A DNA stretch of 64,000 bases from an uncultured Clostridia bacterium. Its GTDB lineage: Bacteria; Bacillota; Clostridia; Christensenellales; Aristaeellaceae. This document shows positions 10,575 to 19,140 of this stretch, piece by piece. Both the position numbers and the translations under genes were made by a program. Positions within the stretch are counted from its first letter, which is position 1; the number at the start of each line of letters is the position of its first letter. The notes beneath the pieces are model-generated. The model ran no database searches and was not told the DNA's origin. It was given only the letters and a program-made list of their open reading frames with translations. The DNA lies in the NCBI GenBank assembly GCA_934636425.1, contig CAKUAV010000001.1, positions 26,264 through 90,263 on the forward strand, written 5' to 3'.

Positions 10575-11726
10575 ATGTTTTCGTTTGACGAGGGTGTGAC
10601 ACGCGCCGGCACGAACTGTGAAAAGTGGGACGAGCGCAAGGCGGTTTTCGGCACGGAGGACGTGCTGCCCATGTGGGTGGCCGATATGGATTTCGCCGCG
10701 CCGCAGCCGGTCATAGACGCGATGGCGCGCCGCGTTGCTCACGGCGCATTCGGCTATACGGCGATCACAGACGCGGATTACGACGCCGTGACCGGATGGA
10801 TGAAGCGCCGCCACAATCTGGACGTCGAAAAGAGCGACGTTCTCTTCTCGCCGGGCGTTGTGGACAGCCTGCGCGTCGCCGTCGCCGCCGTCACGGAGCC
10901 GGGCGACACTGTGGTCATACTCACGCCGGTCTACGGCCCGTTCTACGCCAGCGCAGAGGCCGCGCAGTGTCAGATTCGCCGCTGTCCGCTCGCTCAGAAC
11001 AGCGCGGGCTGGCGCATCGATTTCGACGCTCTCGAAGCGGCGCTCAAGGCGGGCGCAAAGGCGCTCATGCTGTGCAATCCGCACAACCCCGTCGGCCGCG
11101 TGTGGACGCGCGCGGAGCTCGAAGTGGTCTGCTCGCTCGCCCGCGAAAACAACGTGACCGTCATCTCGGACGAAATCCACGCCGATCTCGAAATGCCCGG
11201 CTACAAAGTCACGCCGATACTTTCTGTCGAGCCGAACGCCATACAGCTGATCTCCGCGACGAAAACGTTCAATCTGGCCGCGCTGCGCCATTCCTCGGTG
11301 CTGATCAAAAACGCCGATCTGCGCGCGCGCTTCAAGGCGGAATACGACAAGCGCGGCATAGACGGCATCAATCTCTTCGGCGCGCTGGCTCAGCGCACGG
11401 CCTATAGCGAGGGCGAAGCGTGGCTGAACGAGCTGCTCGCCTACATCGACGGCAACCGCCGCGTCGTGGAAGAGGCGCTGGACGGCACGGTCGTCAAATA
11501 CAGCCGCCTCGAGGCAACGTATCTGATGTGGCTGGATATGCGCGCGCTCAATCTGAATCAGAAGGATCTTATGCGCTTTGTGGTTGAAAAGGCGCACCTC
11601 GGCCTGAACGACGGCACATCCTTCGGCGAAGAGGGCGCGGGCTTCGTGCGCCTGAACCTCGCCACGCCGCGCAAAAACGTCGTCGAGGCGATGGCTCGCC
11701 TGACCGCCGCGCTCAAAACGCTGTAA
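10575..11726 (+). CDS. MalY/PatB-family PLP-dependent C-S lyase (aminotransferase fold)
   Basis: A 383-residue fold-type I PLP enzyme of the MalY/PatB group. These are cystathionine beta-lyases that split C-S bonds to give pyruvate, ammonia and a thiol. Family motifs: LPMWVADMDF near the N-terminus, FSPGVVDSL, CNPHNPVGR, SDEIHADLEMPG (PLP-contacting Asp) and SATKTFNLA with the Schiff-base Lys. The start ATG 10575 has AAGGGGG about 9 nt upstream; an in-frame ATG at 10542 lies before this site. It is a single gene, divergent from gyrB and followed by a long GC hairpin. Substrate is inferred only. Confidence 0.93.
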   Translation: MFSFDEGVTRAGTNCEKWDERKAVFGTEDVLPMWVADMDFAAPQPVIDAMARRVAHGAFGYTAITDADYDAVTGWMKRRHNLDVEKSDVLFSPGVVDSLRVAVAAVTEPGDTVVILTPVYGPFYASAEAAQCQIRRCPLAQNSAGWRIDFDALEAALKAGAKALMLCNPHNPVGRVWTRAELEVVCSLARENNVTVISDEIHADLEMPGYKVTPILSVEPNAIQLISATKTFNLAALRHSSVLIKNADLRARFKAEYDKRGIDGINLFGALAQRTAYSEGEAWLNELLAYIDGNRRVVEEALDGTVVKYSRLEATYLMWLDMRALNLNQKDLMRFVVEKAHLGLNDGTSFGEEGAGFVRLNLATPRKNVVEAMARLTAALKTL

Positions 11727-11748
11727 TTCATCCCCCAAAATACGCATA

Positions 11749-11793
11749 AACGCGCCGCGCGCTCCTGCAGAGTATGGGAGCGCGCGGCGCGTT
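11749..11793 (+). terminator. Long GC hairpin after the C-S lyase gene
   Basis: A perfect 17-bp inverted repeat (AACGCGCCGCGCGCTCC and its complement) with an 11-nt loop. It lacks a following T-run, so it is a very stable hairpin but an atypical terminator. Confidence 0.55.
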
Positions 11794-12275
11794 GTCATGG
11801 CCGGACATGCTCTGCGCAGAGAAGTTCGGCAGTTCTCCATCGCGCCTCATCGCACGCTATGGCGTGTCGATCACAGCCCGCCTTCCCCTGCATGTGACGC
11901 CCCACGCATCCTCCCCGCCAAACCATCCGACCAGATCAGTTCGAACGCAAAAGCCGTGCGCGTCACGGGACATGATCGTGACCCGCGCCCCAATCCACGG
12001 TCTGCCTTTCGCATATGGAATTCCGCATGTTCTTCCCCCCAAGGCCGTCCAGCCAAATCAGCCCTCACACAAAACGCGTCGCGCACATCCTGCCCTCTGA
12101 ACGCGCGGCACATTGTCATGGCCAGACGCGCTCCACGAGGGGCGTTCAGCAGTCCTTACTGCGCTTCATCACGCGTTATAGAGCGCCATACGGCCGCGCC
12201 CGCATTCCCCCTGCTGCCCGTGTTCTTCCCTCCAAAACTATCCGGCCAGATCACCCCAACGCGACAGCTGCAACA
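11793..12275. repeat. Three diverged repeat units in a 640-bp intergenic region
   Basis: Three related units fill most of the gap between the C-S lyase and dipeptidase genes. Units 1 and 3 both begin with TTGTCATGGCC (11793 and 12113). All three carry a TCCTCCCCGCCAAACCATCC-like block ending in CAGATCA or AAATCA, at about 11910-11938, 12031-12060 and 12224-12253. Read on the minus strand the core gives DLVGWFGGEDA, DLAGRPWGEEH and VIWPDSFGGKNT in three frames, so similarity survives at peptide level. No intact gene is present. They may be remnants of a duplicated small element. Confidence 0.6.
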
Positions 12276-12310
12276 TTTTGTCCCTCCGTACGATTTCCTC
12301 ACAAAACGCA

Positions 12311-12356
12311 AAAACCGCCGCGCAATCCCTGCTTTTTTGCGGGACTGCGCGGCGGT
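12311..12356 (-). terminator. Rho-independent terminator of the pepV/uvrC operon
   Basis: On the minus strand AACCGCCGCGCAGTCCC pairs with GGGATTGCGCGGCGGTT and is followed by TTTGCGTTTTG. It lies just beyond the dipeptidase stop codon. Confidence 0.8.
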
Positions 12357-12368
12357 TCGTCATATTGA

Positions 12369-13775
12369 TTACGCCTTTGCCAGCGTCTCAATGGCGTGGG
12401 CGAATATCTTGACGCTCAGTATGAACTTCTCCCAGTCGACGTATTCGTCCGGCATATGGCAGGTGTCGACGTCGCCGGGGAAGTTGATGCCGAACGCCAC
12501 TGTGTTGGGCATCATGCGCGAATAGGTGCCGCCGCCGATGGCGATGGGATAGGCGGGCAGTCCGGTCACGTCGTGATAGACCTCGAGCAGACCCTTGACC
12601 ACCTTGTGATCGGCGCTCACATAGTGTACGGTGCGGCCGCTCAGACGGCGCACGGACAGCGGCGTGTCGGTCAGCTTGTAGCACATCTGGCCGAGGATCT
12701 TCTCCTCGCTGGTGGCCAGCGGATAGCGGATGTCCAGCGTCACCTCGAATTGACGGCCGTCGAAGCGCACCAGGCCGATGTTGCAGGTCAAATTGCCGCA
12801 CTCCTTGTCCTCCGCGGCGATGCCGGCGCTCTGGCCGTCGCCCTCAACGCCGAAGTACTTGTCCATCGCCGCAACAGCGTCCTTCACGCCGCCGTCCGCG
12901 CCGATGCGCACGAGCGCGTTGAACAGAAGCCCCGCCGCGTTCAGGCCCAGCTCGGGCACGCTGGCGTGCGCCTGTATGCCGATCGTCTCGATCTGCGCGC
13001 GATTATCGCCCAGATCGGTCACGGTGAATTTGTAGTCCGCGCCGGAAAGACGCGCCTTCAGCGCGTCGACGCTCACATTTTTCGTGCCCACGACGGCGCG
13101 CGCCGTGCCGGGTACAACGTTCACGCGCTCGCCCGCCTCGATCGAATAGACCGGAAGAGACGCGCCGTCCTCGCCCGCGCACGCGCAGGACAGCAGTATG
13201 TTGACGCCGCCCTTTTCGATGTTGATCAGCGGATATTCCGCGTCGGGTGAGAAGCCGTAATCGGGCATTTTGACCTTCGATGCGTAGTATTTCAGGCCGC
13301 GCATGGCCACCTCCTCGTCGCAGCCGAGGATCAGCCGCACGCCGTCCTTCAGCCGAACGCCCGCGTCCCGCACGGCGCGCATGGCATAGAGCGCCGCGAT
13401 CGCCGGGCCTTTGTCGTCCATCACGCCGCGGCCGTACACGCGTCCGTCCGCCCGATCGCAGGCGAAGGGATCGTGCGTCCAGCCGTCGCCGGCGGGCACG
13501 ACGTCCAGATGCGCCAGCATGCCCAGCGTCTGCGCGCCCTCGCCCAGCGAAATATCGCCCGCATAGCCGTCGAAATTGCGCACGGCAAAGCCCATCTTTT
13601 CCGCGTCGGACAGCGCCTGATCGAGTGCCTTTCTCACGTTCTCGCCGAACGGCTTGCCCTCGCCCGCCGGTTCAACCGACGGGGAATCGATCGCCACCCA
13701 TTTTTTGAGCGTCTCATAGATTTCGTCGCGCCAGCCGTCGATCAGCGCGTCGATTTTTTTGTTGTACTTTTCCAT
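12369..13775 (-). CDS. M20-family dipeptidase, PepV/Sapep-like
   Basis: A zinc-dependent cytoplasmic dipeptidase of 468-470 residues, the usual PepV length. The catalytic motifs are HLDVVPAGDGW (metal His and adjacent Asp), GRGVMDDKGP (bridging Asp), GCDEEVAMRG (catalytic Glu pair) and a late His in GGGTYSRMMPN-region sequence typical of the family. It hydrolyses dipeptides with unblocked N-termini. The ORF can begin at ATG 13781, which overlaps the uvrC stop, or ATG 13775, which is better spaced from AGAGGAG; I used 13775. It is the last gene of the FHA-to-pepV run and is followed by a strong terminator. Confidence 0.93.
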   Translation of the reverse strand: MEKYNKKIDALIDGWRDEIYETLKKWVAIDSPSVEPAGEGKPFGENVRKALDQALSDAEKMGFAVRNFDGYAGDISLGEGAQTLGMLAHLDVVPAGDGWTHDPFACDRADGRVYGRGVMDDKGPAIAALYAMRAVRDAGVRLKDGVRLILGCDEEVAMRGLKYYASKVKMPDYGFSPDAEYPLINIEKGGVNILLSCACAGEDGASLPVYSIEAGERVNVVPGTARAVVGTKNVSVDALKARLSGADYKFTVTDLGDNRAQIETIGIQAHASVPELGLNAAGLLFNALVRIGADGGVKDAVAAMDKYFGVEGDGQSAGIAAEDKECGNLTCNIGLVRFDGRQFEVTLDIRYPLATSEEKILGQMCYKLTDTPLSVRRLSGRTVHYVSADHKVVKGLLEVYHDVTGLPAYPIAIGGGTYSRMMPNTVAFGINFPGDVDTCHMPDEYVDWEKFILSVKIFAHAIETLAKA

Positions 13776-13777
13776 GG

Positions 13778-15646
13778 TCATTTCTCCTCTCTGTTCTTGT
13801 GCAGGCTGTCGTATATGGCCTGCGCGGTCTGTGTGGATATGCCCTCGGCCTGACAGATGTCCTCGACCGAGGCCTTCTCGAGCGCTTCCATTGTCTCGAA
13901 CTGCTGAAGGATCGCCTTTTTGCGCTTCGGCCCCACGCCGGGAATGTCGTCCAGGCGCGATTTGAGCGCCGCCGCCCCGCGCAGCGAGCGATGGTGCGAT
14001 ATGGCGAAGCGATGCGCCTCGTCGCGCAGCCGCTGTATGAGGTGCAGCGCCTCGCTGTGCCTGTCCAGCAGTATCGATTCGTCCTCGTCCGGCAGTATGA
14101 TCTCCTCAATGCGCTTGGCCAGGCCGAACATGGGGATGTTCAGACCCAGCGCCTGCTGCGCCCGCATCGCCGCGCCCAGCTGGCCGCGCCCGCCGTCGAT
14201 CAGTATCAGATCGGGCAGCTCGGAAAACTTGCCGCCCTCATTGGGCAGCCCCTTTTCGGCGCGCTCCTTCTGCTCGTTTAGGCCGTGACTCAATCGGCGC
14301 GTGAGCACCTCGTTCATCGAGGCGAAGTCGTTCGGCCCCTCGACGGTGCGTATTCGGAAATAGCGATAGTCGCGGTTGGCGGCGCGGCCGTTCTTCATCA
14401 CGACCATAGAGCCGACCGACTGCGCGCCCTGCGTGTTGGATATGTCGTAGCCCTCGATGCGCGCGGGCAGCGTGGGCAGCCCCAGCACGCCCTGCAATTC
14501 CTCCAGCGCGCCGATTGTGCGCGCGCGGCTGGACGCGAGCTGCTTTTCGCGCTTCTCCGCCGCGTCGGCTGCGTTTTTCATGGCCATTTCGACCAGACGG
14601 CGCTTTTCGCCGCGCTGGGGGCAGCCGATCTTCACGCGCAGGCCGCGCTTTTCGCCGAGCAGCTCCTCCAGCACCGCCGATTCGGGAATCTCATGGCTCG
14701 TGAGGATTTCGCGCGCGGGCAGGCGGTCGTCGCCGTAATACTGCATGATGAACGAGAGCAGTATCTCGCCGCACTCCTCGTCGCCGGCGCGCTCGAGCAT
14801 ATGGTGCTCCGAGCCGATCATCTTGCCGCCGCGCACGATGAGCGTCTGCACCATCGCGTCGTCGCCGCGCTTGAGCACCGCCAGCACGTCCTGATCGCCG
14901 CCGCCGGTGACGATGGCCTTCTGCTTCTGCATGACCGATTCCACGGCAATGAGCCGGTCGCGGCAGAGCGCGGCGTGCTCGTAGTTGAGCTCCGCCGCCG
15001 CCGCGCGCATCTGGCGGGTCAGCTCGGCCTTCACGCCGGAATCGTCGCCGGAGAGAAACTCCATCACGCGCTTCATCGTCGCCCTGTAGTCATCCTCCGA
15101 GATCAGCCCGGCGCAGGGGCCGGGGCATCGGCCGATCTGATGATGCACGCAGGGGCGCTGAACCTTGCCGGGCGAGAGCGCCTTAACGCAGCTGCGGATG
15201 GGAAACACCGTGCGCACCACGTCCATCATTTCCCGCACCACCGTGGCGCTCATGAACGGGCCGAAATACTTCGCGCCGTCCTTTTCGGGGCGGCGCACCA
15301 GCTCGACCGCCGGATAGGGATCGGCCATGTTTACGCGGATGTAGGGATAGTGCTTGTCATCCTTGAGCAGTATGTTGTACCAGGGTCTGTGGCGCTTTAT
15401 GAGATTGCACTCGAGTATCAGCGCCTCCAGCTCGCCGTCCACCAGCACGATGTCGAAATCGTCCACCTTCTCGACCATCGCGCGCACCTTGGGCGTATGC
15501 TGTCTGCTGTCGTAAAAGTACTGCCGCACGCGGTTCTTGAGGTTGACCGCCTTGCCCACATAGATGATCTTGCCGCCCGATTTCATCAGATAGCAGCCGG
15601 GCGAATCGGGCAGATTTTCAATTTTGAGCTTCAGAGCGTCGTTCAT
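13778..15646 (-). CDS. uvrC: Excinuclease ABC subunit C
   Basis: UvrC makes the two incisions of nucleotide excision repair after UvrAB damage recognition. An N-terminal GIY-YIG nuclease domain (CYLMKSGGKIIYVGKAVNLK) is followed by a UVR domain (about 200-235), the RNase H-like 5' endonuclease domain (EGYDISNTQG, ILIDGGRGQLGAA, RDEAHRFAISHHR) and helix-hairpin-helix motifs at the end (IPGVGPKRKKAIL). The length, 622 residues, is normal. Its ATG overlaps the stop of the DUF4129 gene by four bases, so it is translationally coupled to the membrane-protein operon upstream. Confidence 0.97.
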   Translation of the reverse strand: MNDALKLKIENLPDSPGCYLMKSGGKIIYVGKAVNLKNRVRQYFYDSRQHTPKVRAMVEKVDDFDIVLVDGELEALILECNLIKRHRPWYNILLKDDKHYPYIRVNMADPYPAVELVRRPEKDGAKYFGPFMSATVVREMMDVVRTVFPIRSCVKALSPGKVQRPCVHHQIGRCPGPCAGLISEDDYRATMKRVMEFLSGDDSGVKAELTRQMRAAAAELNYEHAALCRDRLIAVESVMQKQKAIVTGGGDQDVLAVLKRGDDAMVQTLIVRGGKMIGSEHHMLERAGDEECGEILLSFIMQYYGDDRLPAREILTSHEIPESAVLEELLGEKRGLRVKIGCPQRGEKRRLVEMAMKNAADAAEKREKQLASSRARTIGALEELQGVLGLPTLPARIEGYDISNTQGAQSVGSMVVMKNGRAANRDYRYFRIRTVEGPNDFASMNEVLTRRLSHGLNEQKERAEKGLPNEGGKFSELPDLILIDGGRGQLGAAMRAQQALGLNIPMFGLAKRIEEIILPDEDESILLDRHSEALHLIQRLRDEAHRFAISHHRSLRGAAALKSRLDDIPGVGPKRKKAILQQFETMEALEKASVEDICQAEGISTQTAQAIYDSLHKNREEK

Positions 15647-17034
15647 GCGCGCTCGTCCCTTCTCAGGCGCTCGAGCAGCGCTTCGTCCGGATCGCGGTCG
15701 GCGTAGCGCGCCGTCTCATAGACCGCAGCCAGCGCCTCGGGATCGGGCGCGTTCAGATCGGGCAGCGCCTCGCGCAGCGTGCGGCCGTCGGCGGGTATGC
15801 GGCCGCGCCTGTAGAGCGTGCGCACAAGATAGCGCGCCTTCTCCCGCGCGTCCATGAGCGTCCACTTCTTCTCGCGCTTGAACAGCGCGCTCCAGCGCCT
15901 TTTGAAGCCCTCGCTCATGTCCTTTCTGACGTCGCCCCAGTCGAGCAGGCTCTCCTGTTCGTCCTTATAGTCCTCGCCCGCGGCGCGCGTCACGCGGGCC
16001 ATCCACGCGCCGATGCGCGCGGCCAGCGATTTCGCCATCCGCGCCAGCTTGCGAATTATGAAATAGAGCAGCGCCAGCACGATGACCGCCGCCGCCGCAT
16101 AGGCGAAGTAGGTCATGATCTCCCAGAACTTCGACGGCTCCTGCGCCTCGGCCAGGCCGGACAGATCCATATCGCCCGCGCCGCCGCCCATGCCGCCGCC
16201 CGCCTGCTCGCTGCCGAAAAGGCGCATGAGCGCCATGATCGCCCGGCCGATCGCCGCCGTGACGACGCCCAGCAGCCATTCGGCCTTCTCCTTGAGCCAG
16301 TTAAAGCCCGCGATCAGCGCGCAGATCAATATGAGCCCGATCAACAGCGCGCGGTTGTGCCGGCGCATGGCGACCGGAGGCTTTACGCCCGTTCGGGAGG
16401 CCGCGCCGGTGTGCATCGCGCCGTCGTTGATCATCCACAGCGACGCGATCATAAACGCGCCGCCGCCCGCGCCCAGACACGCGTCCAGAGCGCGAGAGCG
16501 TATGGCGATGGCCGCAATGCCCGCCACGCCATAGAGCACAATGCCCGCGATGACATTGCGCGAATCCGCGCTGCGCCCCGTCGCGCAGAATATGAGCGCC
16601 GCCGGCATCACGACCGCCGGGGTCAGCGCCAGTATGACGCGCGTGAGCCAGTCGCCGGTCAGCCGCCACACCGGCCCGAAGAACAGATACAGCGCAATCG
16701 CAAAAAACAGCGTGAAGCACACGGTCGCCCGCAGCGGAAAGGCGCGGCTCTTTTCCTCGTCCTCGTGGGTGTCCCGGCGCAGGTTGCGGTCGGGATCGGG
16801 GTCGCCCGAGCGGCTGGCGCGCACTTCAACGGCCGCGTCCGCCGCCTTTTTCTTTCCGCCCACATAGCCGGGCAGCAGCGACGTCACATACGCGATCGGC
16901 ACCACGCACGCCGTCATGACGAGCGGCGCAAAGCCGTCCTCGCCCAGCAGCGCAAAGCCGATCAGCAGCGGCGCGGGCATGAAGCACAGCAGGAAGTAAA
17001 CCGCCTCAAGCAGTTTGCGCACGATTCTTTTCAC
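15643..17034 (-). CDS. Membrane protein with C-terminal DUF4129 domain
   Basis: A 463-residue integral membrane protein. Hydrophobic segments lie near residues 8-30, 38-57, 102-122, 130-155, 160-180, 225-245 and 305-335. The cytoplasmic end (EKARYLVRTLYRRGRIPADGRTLREALPDL) resembles the DUF4129 domain that usually terminates transglutaminase-like membrane proteins next to MoxR and DUF58 genes. No transglutaminase Cys-His-Asp domain is seen here. A Gly/Met-rich linker (GGGMGGGAGDMD) sits near 275. It overlaps the DUF58 gene by 29 bp and uvrC by 4 bp. Role unknown; perhaps envelope maturation with MoxR. Confidence 0.75.
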   Translation of the reverse strand: MKRIVRKLLEAVYFLLCFMPAPLLIGFALLGEDGFAPLVMTACVVPIAYVTSLLPGYVGGKKKAADAAVEVRASRSGDPDPDRNLRRDTHEDEEKSRAFPLRATVCFTLFFAIALYLFFGPVWRLTGDWLTRVILALTPAVVMPAALIFCATGRSADSRNVIAGIVLYGVAGIAAIAIRSRALDACLGAGGGAFMIASLWMINDGAMHTGAASRTGVKPPVAMRRHNRALLIGLILICALIAGFNWLKEKAEWLLGVVTAAIGRAIMALMRLFGSEQAGGGMGGGAGDMDLSGLAEAQEPSKFWEIMTYFAYAAAAVIVLALLYFIIRKLARMAKSLAARIGAWMARVTRAAGEDYKDEQESLLDWGDVRKDMSEGFKRRWSALFKREKKWTLMDAREKARYLVRTLYRRGRIPADGRTLREALPDLNAPDPEALAAVYETARYADRDPDEALLERLRRDERA

Positions 17035-18127
17035 GCCGCGTCCCCCTTTCCAGCTTCATCAGCGTGACCGAGTTGCCGCAGGCGCGCAGCCGGTCGATTC
17101 CCGCCTCGACGGCCTCGCTGTCATACGCCGAGAGAATCAGTATGTCGGCGTTGCGCAGACCGCACAGCGTCTCGAGGAACGTCGGGAATGTCATCTCGCG
17201 GTGAATTTCCATACGCGCCATGGCGGTGAGCAGCGTCTCGAGCTGATCGGCGGCGCACCGCGCGGGGATATATACGGTCTTTCCGGTGTTCTTCTCGCCA
17301 TACAGGCAGGCGTTCGCCGCAAAGCCCGCCTCCACGCCCATGCAGAGAGAACGCGCGCACAGCGTCGCCGCAATGCGTATGCCCTGCTCCACGCCCTCCT
17401 GCTCGTAGTCCATCAGATCGCCCCACTGCTCCTCGCTGGTCTGCACGTTGAGCACCACCAGCATTCTGGGATCGGCGGTGTAGTCGCGCGTCTTGACCTG
17501 CAATGAGCCCAGACGCGCCGACGCGCGCCAGTGTACGTCGCGCATGGGGTCGCCGCTTCTGTAATCGCGTATGCCGGAGACGAGAAACGGATCGGGCATG
17601 ATCCAGCGCCTGACCGCCGCCTCGCCCTGCCAGCGGGTGGAGGGGACGTCCAGCTCGTCCTCATTGAGCAGCCTCGGGCACACGTCCAGCGCGCAGGGCA
17701 GATTCAGCTGCACGGTCTGCTGGCTCGTGCCCAGCAGGTCGCCCGCCGTCAGCGCCACCGAGCCGGCCTCGTAATGGCCGCGCTTGAGACAGGTCACGTC
17801 ATGGCGGCGGCGAATCTGTGAAAACGGCCCCAGATAGAACACGGATTTGTGATACTGATCGGCGCTGATCTCGCGCGCGTCCTCGTTCTCGCCGCCGCGC
17901 CCAAAGCGCAGATGGGGCGATATGCGCGATTCGACGCGCACCCACGGCACGGGCAGTATCTTTCGGTTGCGGATGACCTCAACCAGCTCCACCCTCTCGC
18001 CCTCGGTGACGCGCGGCCGGCTGAACGAGCGCGTGTACTCGATTTTCTTCAGCCCGAAGAAATGGCACAGCACGGCCTCGATCAGCGCCACAGCGCCCAC
18101 CGAAACCAGTATCCAGAGGATATTCAT
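17006..18127 (-). CDS. DUF58 domain protein
   Basis: A 373-residue protein with two N-terminal membrane segments (the first is ILWILVSVGAVALIEAVL) and a VWA-like DUF58 domain. The family signature is GDPMRDVHWRASARLGSLQVK near residue 210. DUF58 proteins are typically encoded with MoxR ATPases and are thought to be their clients or effectors in assembling complexes. Here the MoxR gene is 6 bp upstream and a DUF4129 membrane protein overlaps downstream, the standard three-gene arrangement. Molecular function is not established. Confidence 0.9.
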   Translation of the reverse strand: MNILWILVSVGAVALIEAVLCHFFGLKKIEYTRSFSRPRVTEGERVELVEVIRNRKILPVPWVRVESRISPHLRFGRGGENEDAREISADQYHKSVFYLGPFSQIRRRHDVTCLKRGHYEAGSVALTAGDLLGTSQQTVQLNLPCALDVCPRLLNEDELDVPSTRWQGEAAVRRWIMPDPFLVSGIRDYRSGDPMRDVHWRASARLGSLQVKTRDYTADPRMLVVLNVQTSEEQWGDLMDYEQEGVEQGIRIAATLCARSLCMGVEAGFAANACLYGEKNTGKTVYIPARCAADQLETLLTAMARMEIHREMTFPTFLETLCGLRNADILILSAYDSEAVEAGIDRLRACGNSVTLMKLERGTRREKNRAQTA

Positions 18128-18133
18128 CCGCCG

Positions 18134-19096
18134 TCACGCCCCTTCGCCGGACTCGACCGGCGCGGCGATCTGAGAAAGCGCCTCGCGCACGACCTCCTCG
18201 CTCTTCGCGCTTCGCCCGTAAAGGCCGCCCAGTATGATGCGGTGCGCCAGCACGGGCACAGAAAGCGCCTTCACGTCGTCGGGCGTGACGAAATCGCGGC
18301 CGTGCATCGCCGCCCAGCTCTGGCAGGCGCGCAGAAGCGCCAAAAGGCCGCGCGGGCTCACGCCGGTCTGCACCTCGGGCAGCTCGCGCGTCTTTTCAAC
18401 CAGCGCCACCATATAGCGCTTCACGGGCTCGCTCACATGAACAGAGCCGATCAGCCCCTGCGCCGCGCGGATGTCCTCGCCCGCCGCGCACGGCGTGAGT
18501 GTCTCCAGCGGATTGTTCCGTATGAAGCGGTCGAGTATCGCCAGCGCCTCGTCGGTGTCGGGATAGCCGGGACGCAGCTTCATCAGGAAGCGGTCGAGCT
18601 GCGCCTCGGGCAGCGGGAACGTGCCCTGCGTCTCCACGGGGTTCTGCGTCGCCACCACCAGAAACGGCTCGTCCAGCGCGCGGGTCACGCCGCTTTCGGT
18701 CACCTGCCGCTCCTCCATGCACTCGAGCAGCGCCGACTGCGTGCGCGGCGTGGCGCGGTTGATCTCGTCGGCCAGCAATATGTTTGTGAACACCGGGCCA
18801 GGCTTGAATTCAAAGTTTTCCGTGCGCGCGTTGAATATGCTCAGTCCGGTCACGTCGGAGGGCAGCAGATCGGGCGTAAACTGTATGCGCGAAAAGGCGC
18901 AGTCCAGCGATTTGGCCAGCGATTTGGCCATGACCGTCTTGCCGGTGCCCGGCACGTCCTCGAGCAGCACATGGCCGCGCGCAATCATCGCGCACAGCAT
19001 CAGCTCGACCGTGTCGCTCTTTCCCACGATGACCTTCTGAATTCTCTCCCGCACGTTGTCGGCCAGCACCCGAATGTCCTTGAGTTCCATAGGCAT
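18134..19096 (-). CDS. MoxR-family AAA+ ATPase
   Basis: A 320-residue AAA+ chaperone-like ATPase. Walker A is EDVPGTGKTVMAKSLA, Walker B is NILLADEINRATPRTQSALLE, and sensor 1 is VVATQNPVETQG; the GTFPLPEAQLDRF block is the MoxR signature. These ATPases are thought to remodel or insert cofactors into VWA/DUF58 partners, and the DUF58 gene follows directly. The start ATG 19096 has AAGGAG 5-6 nt upstream. It sits 44 bp behind the penicillin-binding protein gene on the same strand, so it is probably co-transcribed with the cell-wall genes. Confidence 0.95.
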   Translation of the reverse strand: MPMELKDIRVLADNVRERIQKVIVGKSDTVELMLCAMIARGHVLLEDVPGTGKTVMAKSLAKSLDCAFSRIQFTPDLLPSDVTGLSIFNARTENFEFKPGPVFTNILLADEINRATPRTQSALLECMEERQVTESGVTRALDEPFLVVATQNPVETQGTFPLPEAQLDRFLMKLRPGYPDTDEALAILDRFIRNNPLETLTPCAAGEDIRAAQGLIGSVHVSEPVKRYMVALVEKTRELPEVQTGVSPRGLLALLRACQSWAAMHGRDFVTPDDVKALSVPVLAHRIILGGLYGRSAKSEEVVREALSQIAAPVESGEGA

Positions 19097-19140
19097 TTTC
19101 TCTCCTTATATGTTCACTTTTCGTTTGATTTGCCGCTTCG

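Noticed and set aside
11857..12119. Small overlapping minus-strand genes in the repeat region
   Set aside because: Two frames overlap each other, lack ribosome binding sites and are explained by the diverged repeat units.
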